Shown here: piece after piece, positions 21,448-30,469 of the stretch | How the letters are laid out: each line of letters opens with the position of its first letter | Position numbering within the stretch: position 1 is the stretch's first letter | Origin: Humidesulfovibrio mexicanus | GTDB taxonomy: Bacteria; Desulfobacterota; Desulfovibrionia; Desulfovibrionales; Desulfovibrionaceae | Assembly (NCBI RefSeq): GCF_900188225.1 | Contig: NZ_FZOC01000012.1 | Location: forward strand, 1 to 42,191 | DNA length: 42,191 nucleotides | Reading direction: 5' to 3' | Notes under the pieces: generated by a model | The model's input: only the letters and a program-made list of their open reading frames with translations | What the model was told of the DNA's origin: nothing | Database searches by the model: none | Position numbers and translations under genes: made by a program

Positions 21448-21993
21448 CTAGGCCACGACCTTCATGGCGAAGAAGGACGTGTCCGTGTCCAGTGGGGTGA
21501 TACGAAAATCGAGGGGCCGTGCGGATTGCCTCGCCATTTCGATGAGGCCCAGGCCCGCCCCGAGGGAGCCTTGCGGGGCTTGCGCCCGGCGCATGGCGCG
21601 GTAGTGGTCCTTCAGGGCCGGTCCGCTCAGCCCCCGGATGTGCTCGATGCGCCGGGCCAGTTCGGCGCATTCGCCGCTGCGCACGCGGTTGCCGCAAGCC
21701 ACGAAGAACCGGCCGTCCTCCTCGCGCCCGACCACCACCTGACCGTGGGCCAGGGCGTCCCGGTCCCGACCGCTGGCGCGATCGGCGGAGTAGCGCACGA
21801 TGTTCTGCATCTGCTCCACCAGGATGGCGAAGACCTTCTGCATCATGGCCATGCCTGCGTCCTCGGCGCGCATCTTTTCGCGCATCAGCTCGGCCATGCC
21901 CTCCACCACGGGCTGGGACACGGGGCCGTTGAAGTAGAGGATGACGCCGCTTTTGCGCAGGTTTTCGTAGTAGTCGAACAATTCGCCCGTCAT
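21448..21993 (-). CDS. siaB: SiaB-family protein kinase
   Basis: 181 residues, overlapping the siaA stop by four bases. It has a GHKL-like ATPase fold with an N-box around EQMQNIVRYSA (about 60-70) and a Gly-rich loop GSLGAGLGLIEMA (about 143-155). Members phosphorylate the SiaC partner on Ser/Thr. There is no sensor domain, so it acts as a cytosolic anti-partner kinase. The immediate neighbours are the phosphatase and the substrate, which makes the pathway assignment firm. Confidence 0.9.
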   Translation of the reverse strand: MTGELFDYYENLRKSGVILYFNGPVSQPVVEGMAELMREKMRAEDAGMAMMQKVFAILVEQMQNIVRYSADRASGRDRDALAHGQVVVGREEDGRFFVACGNRVRSGECAELARRIEHIRGLSGPALKDHYRAMRRAQAPQGSLGAGLGLIEMARQSARPLDFRITPLDTDTSFFAMKVVA

Positions 21994-23279
21994 TGCGCGC
22001 TCCTTGCGTGGATTTCAAAGGCCAGGGCGGTGATGTCGTCGCGCTGCGTCTCGGCCCCGCGGTATGCGTCGAACCGGTCCAGAAGGGTTTGTCCCAGGTC
22101 CGCAAGCGGGGTGCGCGCGCCTTCGGCCAAAAGGTCCATGAGCCTTCTGCGCCCGAAGGGAAGGCGGTCCGCGCCGCCGGGTTGGTCCACAAGCCCATCG
22201 GTGGTCATGCAGTAGCGGGCGTTCGGCTCAAGGGGCATGTCCACGTCATTGAAGCGGGCTTCCCGCGGGGTGCGCACATAGCCTGCGCCGCGCGGCGTGC
22301 CCTTCACCACGCGCGTTGCTCCCCCGGTGGCGATGTAGAGCGCGCCCCTGGCCCCGGCGAAGGTCAGCCGTCCGGCGGCAAGGTCCACGCGGCACAGGGA
22401 ACAGTCCATGCCGTCGTCGGACAGGGCGTCGGCTCCGGTCTGCCCAAGGGCTTCCTTGATGAGGCGGTTGACCCGCGAGAGCAGCGCTCCGGGGCTTGCC
22501 TCCGCGCCGGATTCCTCCTCTGCGCGGGCCGCGCGATCGAAGAGCGCGTGCACGATGAGGGTCAAGAAGGCTCCGGGGACGCCGTGGCCCGTGCAGTCTA
22601 TGACCGCAAGCCAGAAGCCGCCGGGAAAGGAGCGGGCCCAGCAGGCGTCGCCGCCAACGGCCCCCAACTGCCGCAGGGCAAGAACGTGCGTGGCTCCGCC
22701 AGGGCCAGCGGCCTCTTCCAGCACGGCGGCGATGTCCGCCTGGCCGGGCAGAAAGGCGCGCTGGATCTGGCTTGCGTATTCGATGCTTTCCCCTATCTGG
22801 CGCTGGGCGTCAGCCAATTCCGCCACCGCCCCGGCCAGGCGTTCCTCGCGATTCTTGAGAGCGTAGCCCATCCAATGCAGATTGCGCTTGAGGCGCTGGA
22901 AGTCGTGTTCTTCGCCGCGTTCCGGGGGCAGGTCGTCCAGGGCGAAGTCTCCCTGCTTGAGGCGCTGGCACTGCCGGTTCAGGCTGCGGATGCTGCGCAG
23001 GGCCAGCACGTGGCTGGAAAATGCGGAAAGCGGGGCGAGCAGGATGAGCATGGCCGCCAGGAACAGCACCAGGGCCGAGGTCGCGGCTTCGCGCCCGGAC
23101 CCGTGAAGGGCGAGCAGGAAGCCGAGCGGCGCCGCCACTCCGAGCAGCAGCAGCGTGGCCGTGACCTTGCGGCGCACAGGCATCTCGGCCAGGGCGTCCA
23201 GAAGGCGGTCGGCCGGGGTGGGCCGGGCGCGCATGTCCATGGCCGGAGACGCTTGATCCATGGGGCGGGACGGCTTCAT
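21990..23279 (-). CDS. siaA: SiaA-like membrane PP2C/SpoIIE phosphatase
   Basis: 429 residues. The ATG at 23279 overlaps the stop of the cyclase gene and has GGGAG upstream; the frame is open beyond it. Two membrane helices (about 37-60 and 66-92) with almost no periplasmic loop are followed by a HAMP-like linker with coiled coil (about 95-170). The SpoIIE-type phosphatase domain (about 175-428) carries LGAVGGDACWA, DCTGHGVPGAFLT, TTDGLVDQP and RDDITALAFE, which supply the Asp residues for Mn/Mg. It should dephosphorylate SiaC. In Pseudomonas SiaA a large periplasmic sensor precedes the HAMP. Here it is missing, so the input must come through the membrane or the cyclase. Confidence 0.9.
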   Translation of the reverse strand: MKPSRPMDQASPAMDMRARPTPADRLLDALAEMPVRRKVTATLLLLGVAAPLGFLLALHGSGREAATSALVLFLAAMLILLAPLSAFSSHVLALRSIRSLNRQCQRLKQGDFALDDLPPERGEEHDFQRLKRNLHWMGYALKNREERLAGAVAELADAQRQIGESIEYASQIQRAFLPGQADIAAVLEEAAGPGGATHVLALRQLGAVGGDACWARSFPGGFWLAVIDCTGHGVPGAFLTLIVHALFDRAARAEEESGAEASPGALLSRVNRLIKEALGQTGADALSDDGMDCSLCRVDLAAGRLTFAGARGALYIATGGATRVVKGTPRGAGYVRTPREARFNDVDMPLEPNARYCMTTDGLVDQPGGADRLPFGRRRLMDLLAEGARTPLADLGQTLLDRFDAYRGAETQRDDITALAFEIHARSAQ

Positions 23280-24391
23280 CAGGCGGCTCCCTCGCACAGC
23301 TCCACGCGGTTTCTCCCCGCGTTCTTCGCGGCATAGAGTGCGGCGTCGGCCCGGCGGATGAGGTGTTCGAGGCTGTCCTGGGCGCAGGGGCTTATGGCCA
23401 CGCCGAGACTCACCGTGAGGCAAAAGCAGTCCCCGGACGGGCAGCGCAGGCACGTTTCGCGGATGGTCGAGCGGATGCGTTCGGCCACGGCGGTTGCGGC
23501 GGCGCGCTCCGCGCCGGGCAGCAGCACGACGAACTCCTCGCCGCCCAGCCGCGCGGGGAGGTCGGCCTCGCGCACGCTGTCCGAGAGCACCCTGGCCAGG
23601 CAGCGCAGGGCCTCGTCCCCGACCTGGTGGCCGTGGGTGTCGTTCACGCGCTTGAAGTGGTCGGCGTCGACCATGATGATGGATGCGGGCTGGCGTTCGC
23701 GCCGCACGCGGGCCAGCTCGCGCTGGGCCATGTCCATGAAGTAGCCGCGGTTCCACAGTCCGGTGAGGCTGTCGGTGCGGGCCAGACGGTAAATTTCTTC
23801 CATCATCCTGCGGCGCTCGGTGACATCGGCCACCACGACCACCATTCCCGGTCCTTCGGCGTCCGCGCCGCCTTCGGGCAGAATGCTGGCGCTCAACTCC
23901 GCCCAGAAACGCGTGCCGTCGGGCCGGAGTATCTCCGCCGGAAAGCCCCGAACCCTGCCCGTTTCGGCAAGGCGCTGGGCAAAGCCCTCGCGTTCCGCTG
24001 GGCTGGCGAAAAGCGCGCCCACGCGCATTCCCTCCGCAAGCGGCGCCATGTCCGCCGTGCGGCCCAGCATGGAATCCAGGGCCGGGTTGGCTTCCACCAG
24101 CACGGCATCGGCGGCGGCGCCGCGCGCGCGAAAAATGCCCTCCACCACGTTTTCAAAGATGCCCCGATAGCGTTCCTCGCTCGCGGCCAGGCGGTGGTTC
24201 AAATCATTCAGGGTGCGCTGCATCCGGTCGCCCATGCCGGCCATGCGGCGCGCATGGCGGAAGAGCCGTGCGTATTCCTGCACCAGCTCGGCGCGTATTC
24301 CCTGCGCCGCGCTCCCTTCCTGCCGGATGAGCAGATCGTGCTGGGCTTTTCGCAGAAAATTTTCTTCGCGGAAAAAAACGTCGTTGGCCAC
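23279..24391 (-). CDS. PAS-GGDEF diguanylate cyclase heading the Sia operon
   Basis: 370 residues from a GTG at 24391 with AAAGGA upstream; the open frame itself reaches 24532. An N-terminal helical part precedes a PAS domain (about 72-195) and a GGDEF domain (about 200-368). The active site is GGEEF (283-287), which is a functional variant, and an intact inhibitory RxxD site lies at 274-277. DSLTGLWNRGYFMDMA marks the domain start. It should make cyclic di-GMP. In Pseudomonas the cyclase SiaD is activated by unphosphorylated SiaC. Here the cyclase is first in the operon and carries its own PAS sensor. A sigma-70-like promoter lies just upstream. Confidence 0.92.
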   Translation of the reverse strand: MANDVFFREENFLRKAQHDLLIRQEGSAAQGIRAELVQEYARLFRHARRMAGMGDRMQRTLNDLNHRLAASEERYRGIFENVVEGIFRARGAAADAVLVEANPALDSMLGRTADMAPLAEGMRVGALFASPAEREGFAQRLAETGRVRGFPAEILRPDGTRFWAELSASILPEGGADAEGPGMVVVVADVTERRRMMEEIYRLARTDSLTGLWNRGYFMDMAQRELARVRRERQPASIIMVDADHFKRVNDTHGHQVGDEALRCLARVLSDSVREADLPARLGGEEFVVLLPGAERAAATAVAERIRSTIRETCLRCPSGDCFCLTVSLGVAISPCAQDSLEHLIRRADAALYAAKNAGRNRVELCEGAA

Positions 24392-24420
24392 CGCATGTCC
24401 TTTGCTTCCGTCGTTGGCCT

Positions 24421-24450
24421 GTGTATAATTGAAAATGATGTTCAAAGTCA
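24421..24450 (-). promoter_or_regulatory. Sigma-70-type promoter of the Sia/cyclase operon
   Basis: On the minus strand TTGACT (24450-24445) and TATACA (24426-24421) are separated by 18 bases, about 30 bases before the GTG start of the cyclase. The surrounding sequence is markedly AT-rich compared with its neighbours. Confidence 0.6.
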
Positions 24451-24610
24451 ATGATGATTTTTGTGTTGAATGCCGCGGAACTGGCCCGGCGAGGCCGGTC
24501 TGAAGCGAGTGCTGAAGCCGGTTTCTGCGCATTCGGCAGGAGAGCGGATCGTTTTGGGGTATTTTTGCTCCTGCTTGGGGCAGAGTTCGGTTTTCGGTTG
24601 GGGTAAGTCT

Positions 24611-24625
24611 TGATATTGAAATTCG
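24611..24625 (+). promoter_or_regulatory. Candidate Fur-type operator before exbB
   Basis: TGATATTGAAATTCG partly matches a 7-1-7 Fur box, better on its left half, and shares ATTGAAATTC with the palindrome in front of feoA. It lies about 55 bases before the exbB start. Suggestive only. Confidence 0.35.
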
Positions 24626-24678
24626 TCCTCATAAAGGATAGGCGGGGGCCGGAAGGCCCTTTCCTCAAGGAGCAGCTC

Positions 24679-25413
24679 ATGTTGTCAGAAATACTTCCGT
24701 TGCTCTCCAAGGCGACGCTTGTGGCGCAGGTGATCCTGGCTTTCCTTGTGTGCATGTCGCTGGTCAGCTGGGCTATCATGATCGCCAAGTGGCGCGAGCT
24801 GACCCGCGCCAAACGCGACATGGAGGGCGGCGTGGCCACGCTGTTGTCCAGCGCGCCGCTTCCCGACGCCATGCGCGCCATTAATCAGGCCCGGTTGCCC
24901 ATGACCCGGCGCATGACGGTCCTGTGGATCCGCGAGTACGACCGCCTTGCGCGCAACAACGAGTTCGAGCACCTGCTGGCCGACAACATGCGCCGGGTGT
25001 TGCGGCACGGAGTGGCCGAGGAGCTGCGCGGCATGGCCAGGCTGCTGCCCATTCTGGCGACAACGGCCAATACCGCGCCCTTCATCGGCCTTTTTGGCAC
25101 GGTGTGGGGCATCATGCATTCCTTTCACGCCATCGGGCAGATGAAGACCGCCGCGCTGGCCACCGTGGCCCCCGGCATCTCCGAGGCGCTCATCGCCACT
25201 GCGGTGGGCTTGGCCGTGGCCATTCCCGCCACCGCCGGGTACAACATCTTCCAGGGGATGCTGGGGAGTTTGGAAGGACAGTGCGTGAGTTTCGCCGGGC
25301 TCTTCCTGAACCGCCTGCGCGAGGAGGGGAGCGCGTCTGGCCCGTGCGCCGAGAGCAGCGCCAGCACGGCGCAGCCCAAGGTGAGCCTGCGCACCGCGGT
25401 GGCGGGGCAGTAG
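24679..25413 (+). CDS. exbB: ExbB/TolQ-family proton-channel protein
   Basis: 244 residues. The ATG at 24679 is preceded by AAGGAG, which decides the start over an upstream in-frame ATT/ATG region. Three membrane helices lie at about 15-38, 125-147 and 158-185. The conserved TANTAPFIGLFGTVWGIM and ISEALIATAVGLAVAIPA segments line the proton path. With ExbD it converts proton-motive force into work for TonB. The cognate exbD and tonB follow immediately, which favours ExbB over TolQ. Confidence 0.93.
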   Translation: MLSEILPLLSKATLVAQVILAFLVCMSLVSWAIMIAKWRELTRAKRDMEGGVATLLSSAPLPDAMRAINQARLPMTRRMTVLWIREYDRLARNNEFEHLLADNMRRVLRHGVAEELRGMARLLPILATTANTAPFIGLFGTVWGIMHSFHAIGQMKTAALATVAPGISEALIATAVGLAVAIPATAGYNIFQGMLGSLEGQCVSFAGLFLNRLREEGSASGPCAESSASTAQPKVSLRTAVAGQ

Positions 25414-25414
25414 C

Positions 25415-25822
25415 ATGGGCGCGTCTTTCGGAGGCAAGGGCGGCCTCATGGCCGACATCAACGTTACGCCTTTTGTGGACGTGATGTTGGTTCTGCTTAT
25501 CATCTTCATGGTCACCGCGCCAATGATGACCGAAGGCATGGACATCGATTTGCCCAAGGCGCGCGCCACGGAAACCCTGACACTGGACGACGGGGTGCTC
25601 CTGACCCTTTCGCGGGACGGTTCCATGCGCCTTGACGAGTTGCCGCTGGAACGCCAGGACTTGCCAACGGCGCTGGCGAGCCTTGCTCCCGGCCGAAACT
25701 TGTTCTTCAAGGCCGACAAAGACGTTCCCTACGGGCTGGTGGTGGAGATTTTGGGCGCCGTGCGCGAGGCGGGCGTGACCAAGTTCGGCGTGGTGGCCGA
25801 GAGCGCCCCGGAGCAGCGGTAG
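25415..25822 (+). CDS. exbD: ExbD/TolR-family protein
   Basis: 135 residues, starting one base after the exbB stop. It has a single N-terminal helix with the conserved membrane Asp D22 in INVTPFVDVMLVLLIIFMV, followed by a periplasmic domain with DIDLPKARA and VSRDG/KADKDVPYG-like signatures. The Asp carries protons in the motor. It is part of the exbB-exbD-tonB unit. Confidence 0.94.
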   Translation: MGASFGGKGGLMADINVTPFVDVMLVLLIIFMVTAPMMTEGMDIDLPKARATETLTLDDGVLLTLSRDGSMRLDELPLERQDLPTALASLAPGRNLFFKADKDVPYGLVVEILGAVREAGVTKFGVVAESAPEQR

Positions 25823-25829
25823 TACGCCC

Positions 25830-26516
25830 ATGCGCCCGCGCGACATCGCCATCTCCCTAGTGGCCCACGCAAGCCTGGCCGCGCTTGTGCTTGCCTGGCC
25901 CGTGTCCGAGCCCCCGGCCCAGCCGAAAATCTATGAAGTCGCTCTGGCCGAGGCGGCTCCCGCCCCGGCAGGGCCTCCTGCCCAACCCGCTCCGCAGGCG
26001 GCGCAGCCCGCGCCGCCGAAGCCCACCCCGCACAAGACGGCACCGCCGCCAGCGGAGCGGGTCATCAGCGCAAAGAAGGCCCCGGACGCGCAGCCCCCGG
26101 CCCCGGAGGAGCAACCGCCAGCACCGTCGGCGGCGGCGGCCTCCGGCCAGCCGGGGGCGCCCACGCAGGGCGCTTCCGGGGGCGGAAGACCCGGCGCGCA
26201 GATGCGCAGTTTTGGGGGGGTGCAGGCCTACGATGGCGATGTTGTGGACGAGCGTCCTTCCGTGCTGCGCGGGGTGGTGCCGGAGTATCCCTACCAAGCG
26301 CGAAGAATGCGCCAGGAAGGGCGCGTGCTGGTGCGCGTGGTGGTGGACGAGCAGGGCAGCCCGGTGACCGCGCTGGTGCAGGAGGCCAAGCCCGCCGGAG
26401 TGTTCGACCAGGCGGCCCTTGGGGCGGCCAGGCGCTTCCGCTTTCTGCCGGGCAAGATCGCGGGCAGGCGCGTGGTCACGGCAGTGCTCATTCCCTTCGA
26501 GTTCACCCTGCGCTGA
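25830..26516 (+). CDS. tonB: TonB-family energy transducer
   Basis: 228 residues, seven bases after exbD. An N-terminal anchor (about 6-23, with the SxxxH-type Ser9 and His13 in ISLVAHASLAA) precedes a Pro/Ala-rich periplasm-spanning region (about 26-110) and a C-terminal TonB domain (about 140-228). The domain shows YPYQARRMRQEGRVLVRVVVD and AALGAARRFRFLPGK. It energises outer-membrane receptors for iron chelates or similar cargo. No receptor gene is present in the window. Confidence 0.94.
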   Translation: MRPRDIAISLVAHASLAALVLAWPVSEPPAQPKIYEVALAEAAPAPAGPPAQPAPQAAQPAPPKPTPHKTAPPPAERVISAKKAPDAQPPAPEEQPPAPSAAAASGQPGAPTQGASGGGRPGAQMRSFGGVQAYDGDVVDERPSVLRGVVPEYPYQARRMRQEGRVLVRVVVDEQGSPVTALVQEAKPAGVFDQAALGAARRFRFLPGKIAGRRVVTAVLIPFEFTLR

Positions 26517-26533
26517 GGCCGCCTTCCGGACGC

Positions 26534-26821
26534 TTACATCCGCACCTGGAAGCCGTTGTATGCTTCGGCCCGGTCCACGCGCTGCACCAGGACATCGCAC
26601 ACCAGGGCCGAGGGCGGTCCCTGGCGCAGCAGGTCCTGAAAACGCTTTAGCGCCTCGTGCCCGCGCGCATCGTCCGCAGCCTGGGCGCAGCCTTCAACAG
26701 AGCCGTCCGGCATGTTGCGCACCCATCCGGTGAGCCCGAGTGAGTGGGCGGTCATTTGCGTCCAGCCCCGGAACCACACGTGTTGGACGCGACCGGTGAC
26801 GCGGAAGGACAGCGTGGGCAT
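26534..26821 (-). CDS. acyP: Acylphosphatase
   Basis: 95 residues, an exact family length. The catalytic residues are R18 in GRVQHVWFRGW and N36 in GWVRNMPDGSVEG. It hydrolyses acyl phosphates such as carbamoyl or acetyl phosphate in the cytosol. It converges on tonB with a 17-base gap and no clear terminator. A stand-alone housekeeping gene. Confidence 0.95.
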   Translation of the reverse strand: MPTLSFRVTGRVQHVWFRGWTQMTAHSLGLTGWVRNMPDGSVEGCAQAADDARGHEALKRFQDLLRQGPPSALVCDVLVQRVDRAEAYNGFQVRM

Positions 26822-26961
26822 GGGCGGGCCTCCTTTTGCTCCTGACTATGCGGATTCGGGTTTCGCAGCAACGGGAATTGCCATTGGCAGCGAGGGCTGC
26901 TAGCAACTGGGAGCGTCCGCCGGACAGTCCCCGCGCGGCGCTCATACCGCCGGAGGTCTCC

Positions 26962-27498
26962 ATGCCCCGCCGACAGCCCCGCCGAATCGCTTTTTCGTTG
27001 GTGCTCCTTGTGCTTCTTGTGTCCTGTCTCGCGTCGCTCGCATCGGCCGAGGAATTGACCCCGGAAAAGCGGGCCGACATCCGCGCGCTCATAGAGGCCA
27101 CCGATGGCGCGGGCGCCGTCAGGCAAAAAGTCAACGCCCTTGGCGACCAAGCCGCCTTGGCCTTGCGCCGGAAGCGGCCGGACACCCCGGAACGCGCCCT
27201 TGAACTCGTGCGGCGCGAGGTGCGCGCTGTGCTGGAGGAGAAGTTGATCGGCCCGGGAGGGCTTTACGACAGACTGACGCCCCTGTACGCCAAGACCTTT
27301 ACGCACCGGGAAATACGCGAGCTGTTGGCGTTTTACGCCTCGCCAACGGGCAGGAAGGCCGTGGAGTCCATGCCTGGCCTTTCCGCCGAAAGCAGGGCAG
27401 CTGCCGAGGCGCTGGCACGGGAGATCGCCCCGGAGCTCAAGCGCCGCATCGAGGCCGCGCTCACGGCCGAAGGCCTGGCCCGACCCCGCCAGCAGTAA
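26962..27498 (+). CDS. Secreted DUF2059-type protein
   Basis: 178 residues. ATG with GGAGGT four bases upstream; the frame is open from 26836 but that start has no site. The N-terminal signal is Arg-rich then hydrophobic (about 8-27). It ends either in LVSC (possible lipobox) or in ASLASA (signal peptidase I), and I cannot decide which. The mature part is all-helical and polar, with LYDRLTPLYAKTFTHREIRELLAFYASPTGRKAV, the usual DUF2059 core. The function of the family is unknown. It is the last chromosomal gene before the island edge. Confidence 0.85.
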   Translation: MPRRQPRRIAFSLVLLVLLVSCLASLASAEELTPEKRADIRALIEATDGAGAVRQKVNALGDQAALALRRKRPDTPERALELVRREVRAVLEEKLIGPGGLYDRLTPLYAKTFTHREIRELLAFYASPTGRKAVESMPGLSAESRAAAEALAREIAPELKRRIEAALTAEGLARPRQQ

Positions 27499-27582
27499 AC
27501 CGGCTCGTCAATCAGTGCCGAATTGCGCGCCGGTTTGCAAATTTGCCCCGCAGGTTGGGATGGCGGTTGGAAAAGAAAAAGA

Positions 27583-27606
27583 CCTTACGGTTTTCTTACC
27601 GTAAGG
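27583..27606 (-). terminator. Terminator of the original tRNA-fMet gene
   Basis: CCTTACGGT (27583-27591) pairs with ACCGTAAGG (27598-27606). On the minus strand it is followed by TTTTTCTTTT. It lies 11 bases past the CCA of the tRNA fragment. Confidence 0.85.
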
Positions 27607-27617
27607 CCATTTCTTCT

Positions 27618-27668
<51 letters not shown>

Positions 27669-28366
27669 CACCTTCCGCGCCATCCTCTTTCTACCCTGCT
27701 TAACCGAGCATAAAATTCGCTTAATATCCTTGACTCATTGCATACACACCGGGTGGCAGCCAACCCGTACCGTGTTTAACCATTGTTAGCCATTTTAAAG
27801 CGTTGGGGTAGCAATAGGGTCGCAATGGTTTGCCCAAGAAATGGCGCTCACCAATGGTTTCTGTAAGGCGACACATCAAGGAGCGGTTTGTGACGACAAG
27901 TAACCGCAGCCCTAGCTCCGCCTCTGGTCGGTTCTCTGATTCCCAACTGCTCGTGCGGTTTCAAACCGGCCTTTTCAGGTCTTGCCAACCAAGGGGCCCA
28001 GAGAAGTGTCGGAGATGGAATGTGTGTTCGTTTCGTGGCTGAACAAGAAATGGCAGAAAAGACTCTTGATAAAAAAAACGTCCGGGCGGTATGTTTACAC
28101 TTGCTGCTTGGTTGCCTACAGCTTGCAGGATCGTTAACTGTGCCGGATAGCGCCCTTTTTGCGTACTGCAATAAAGAGGATCCATGCAAGCGAAGCCCGC
28201 GCAGGCCAAAGTCTGTCCGACTTTTAAGGCACCGGGCGGCGCATGGAACGCGATGAAGCAGCCCAATGCATAGACATTGTGACATGCCGCACCATGAATT
28301 TCAGAAATCCAACACCGGGTCAACCAGGGGACGCTCGCGCCTCGCGCCTGTAGTCCGGAGGGTTAC
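27669..28366. other. Non-coding island edge
   Basis: About 700 bases of lower GC than the flanking chromosome. Near 27765-27825 there are direct repeats of TTAACCATTG/TTAGCCATTT and GTAGCAAT/GTCGCAAT that look like integrase arm sites, but no integrase gene is present. No open frame here has a convincing start or product. The last 15 bases hold the GGAGGG site of the next gene. Confidence 0.5.
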
Positions 28367-29779
28367 GTGGCAACATCATCGATGAAAAGCGCTTTAGACA
28401 ACAGGTATCTGCTAGAACGTGGCCCAATCAGCAGGGTCTTTCTGAAGTACTCGCTCCCAAGCGTCGTCACGATGGTGTTTTTTGGCGTGCAGACCCTGGT
28501 GGACGGCGTAGTGGTGGGAAACCATTTAGGGCCGGATGCTTTGGGAGGGATCAACATCGTCATGCCGCTATACAGCTTCATCATGGTGTTGGCTCTGATC
28601 GTCAGTATCGGAAGCCAGGTTCTGGTCAGCATGGAGCTGGGGCGCAAAAATTCGGACAAGGCCCAGGACGCGATGTCCACTGGCTTCAAGGCGCTGGTAG
28701 CAATCAGCTTGATTGTCACGGTGTTCCTGCTGCTGCTCGCAGAGCCGCTGATCAAATTGATGGGCGCTGACGAGCGGCTGCTGCCGTTCTCTCTCGCCTA
28801 CCTTAAAGGGCTGGTGCCGTTCATCATGCCACTGACCCTATGCTTTTATTCCGACGCCATGTTGAAGGCACTCGGGCATCCCAGGTTTTCGATGCTCACC
28901 ATGTCGCTAAGCGTGGTGCTCAATGTGCTGCTAACCTTCTGCTTCGTGATCGGGCTTGGCTGGGGCAATACTGGGGCGAGCGTGGCCACCGGTGTCGCTT
29001 TCACCCTCGGGCTATTGATTTCTGGCAGTATCACCTTCAACCCCAGACAGCGGCTGTCGGTGCTGAAGGGGCGGTTTCACATGCCGCTCTTGCGACGTGC
29101 TGTTTACAACGGCTCATCCGAAGGCGTTTCGGAAATGGCGGCCTCGGTCAGCATTCTGATCATCAACCTCACCGTAGTTCGCCTCTTGGGAGCCGATGGA
29201 GTGGCCGCGTTCACTGCCATCAACTACATCAACTTTACGGGCATACTGCTGTTCCTGGGTATTTCGGATGGCCTGATTCCGGTGCTGAGCTACAATTACG
29301 GAGCTGGGAACTACCAGCGGATCAAGAGGTTGCTTCGTTTTGCCGCGATAATCAACATGAGCATCGGAGCAATGGTATTCATCGTGCTCCAAGTGTTTGG
29401 GAGGCATGTGGTCCTGTTGTTCTTCGACGGCAGCGAGAGCCAGGCATTCCAGATTGCAGTAGACGGCTTGCAGATCTTCGCTTTCGTCTTTCTGGTCAAC
29501 GGACTCAACGTACTGATCATCGCCTACTTTACCGCACTGGGCGAAGCGAAGACTTCAATCATCATTTCTGCGGCGCGCGGGTTGGTATTCGTGCTTGCCG
29601 GCGCCACGGTGTTGCCAATATTCATGGGCATTACTGGTGTGTGGGCGGCAATCCCGCTGGCGGAGTTGCTGACACTGGGAGTTGCACTCATAGCGTGCAA
29701 ACGATTTGCACTTGGCGCCGACCCGCTTCGCGGGACAGGCTTACCGGTTAAGCCTGTTGATTGTGGAAAGCATTTTTAG
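28367..29779 (+). CDS. MATE-family multidrug/cation exporter
   Basis: 470 residues from a GTG at 28367 with GGAGGG five bases upstream. It has twelve predicted helices in two homologous halves. The family signatures are SLPSVVTMVFFGVQTLVDGVV near the start, GADERLLPFSLAYL, and YNYGAGNYQRIKRL in the loop before helix 8. These proteins export organic cations or drugs with Na+ or H+ antiport. Codon use is less GC-biased than the chromosomal part, consistent with transfer. A TetR gene follows and probably regulates it. Confidence 0.92.
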   Translation: MATSSMKSALDNRYLLERGPISRVFLKYSLPSVVTMVFFGVQTLVDGVVVGNHLGPDALGGINIVMPLYSFIMVLALIVSIGSQVLVSMELGRKNSDKAQDAMSTGFKALVAISLIVTVFLLLLAEPLIKLMGADERLLPFSLAYLKGLVPFIMPLTLCFYSDAMLKALGHPRFSMLTMSLSVVLNVLLTFCFVIGLGWGNTGASVATGVAFTLGLLISGSITFNPRQRLSVLKGRFHMPLLRRAVYNGSSEGVSEMAASVSILIINLTVVRLLGADGVAAFTAINYINFTGILLFLGISDGLIPVLSYNYGAGNYQRIKRLLRFAAIINMSIGAMVFIVLQVFGRHVVLLFFDGSESQAFQIAVDGLQIFAFVFLVNGLNVLIIAYFTALGEAKTSIIISAARGLVFVLAGATVLPIFMGITGVWAAIPLAELLTLGVALIACKRFALGADPLRGTGLPVKPVDCGKHF

Positions 29780-29856
29780 GTAGAGTATTTAGTGCACATG
29801 GCTAGTCGCCACTCTAGTCCAACGGGTTATGCTTAAGAAAAACGTGGAGCTCTCTT

Positions 29857-30411
29857 ATGCCAACAGCCCATAAACGGAAAAAACAACCTGAAATAGTCCG
29901 CAGCAAGCTTATTGAGTGTGCCGCGCGAATCATTACCGAGCAAGGCCCTAATGCTGTCACACTCCAGGCCGTCGCTGACGCGGCTGGTGTCACCAAAGGA
30001 GGACTCCTCCATCATTTCAAGAACAAGAATCAACTTAGCGAAGCGGTATTAAGGTGTTTTATAGAACAGCTGGATGCCGAACTTGGCAAGTTGATGGCTG
30101 AAGATTCAGTAGAATATTGGCGATTTACAAGGGCTTATATTGATTCAATATGGAAAGACGTTGCCTCAGGGCAGGAAGAACAGTGGATTTTTTTTGCCTT
30201 CTACGCACTTTCCGAGCCACAGTTAAAATCCATGTACAACGAATGGATGAAAGAAAAACGAAGACTCCACCACAATACGGATTCAGACCAGATGCTGCAA
30301 GTTCCGAGATATGCTGCCGACGGAATATGGTTTGAGGTTTTGATGAAGGCTGGCTGTCAAAAGGAGCATTCTACTTTGTTGTCCAGCCTTATCAAAATGA
30401 CATACAGTTAG
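29857..30411 (+). CDS. TetR-family transcriptional regulator
   Basis: 184 residues, GGAG before the ATG. The N-terminal helix-turn-helix (about 15-62) reads IECAARIITEQGPNAVTLQ, VADAAGVTKGGLLHHFKNK. The C-terminal ligand domain resembles the TetR_C group with WIFFAFYALSEPQLKSMYNEW. The GC content is low for this genome. Its position right behind the MATE gene suggests it represses it in response to a substrate. Confidence 0.9.
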   Translation: MPTAHKRKKQPEIVRSKLIECAARIITEQGPNAVTLQAVADAAGVTKGGLLHHFKNKNQLSEAVLRCFIEQLDAELGKLMAEDSVEYWRFTRAYIDSIWKDVASGQEEQWIFFAFYALSEPQLKSMYNEWMKEKRRLHHNTDSDQMLQVPRYAADGIWFEVLMKAGCQKEHSTLLSSLIKMTYS

Positions 30412-30469
30412 GGGTACAGAGGCAGCATGCACCTGACACGCCGCCGCCGTTGCGACACCTTCCATTTGC

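Noticed and set aside
27961-28323. Minus-strand frame of 120 codons in the island edge
   Set aside because: No ribosome site, no recognisable sequence, unusual composition. Treated as non-coding.
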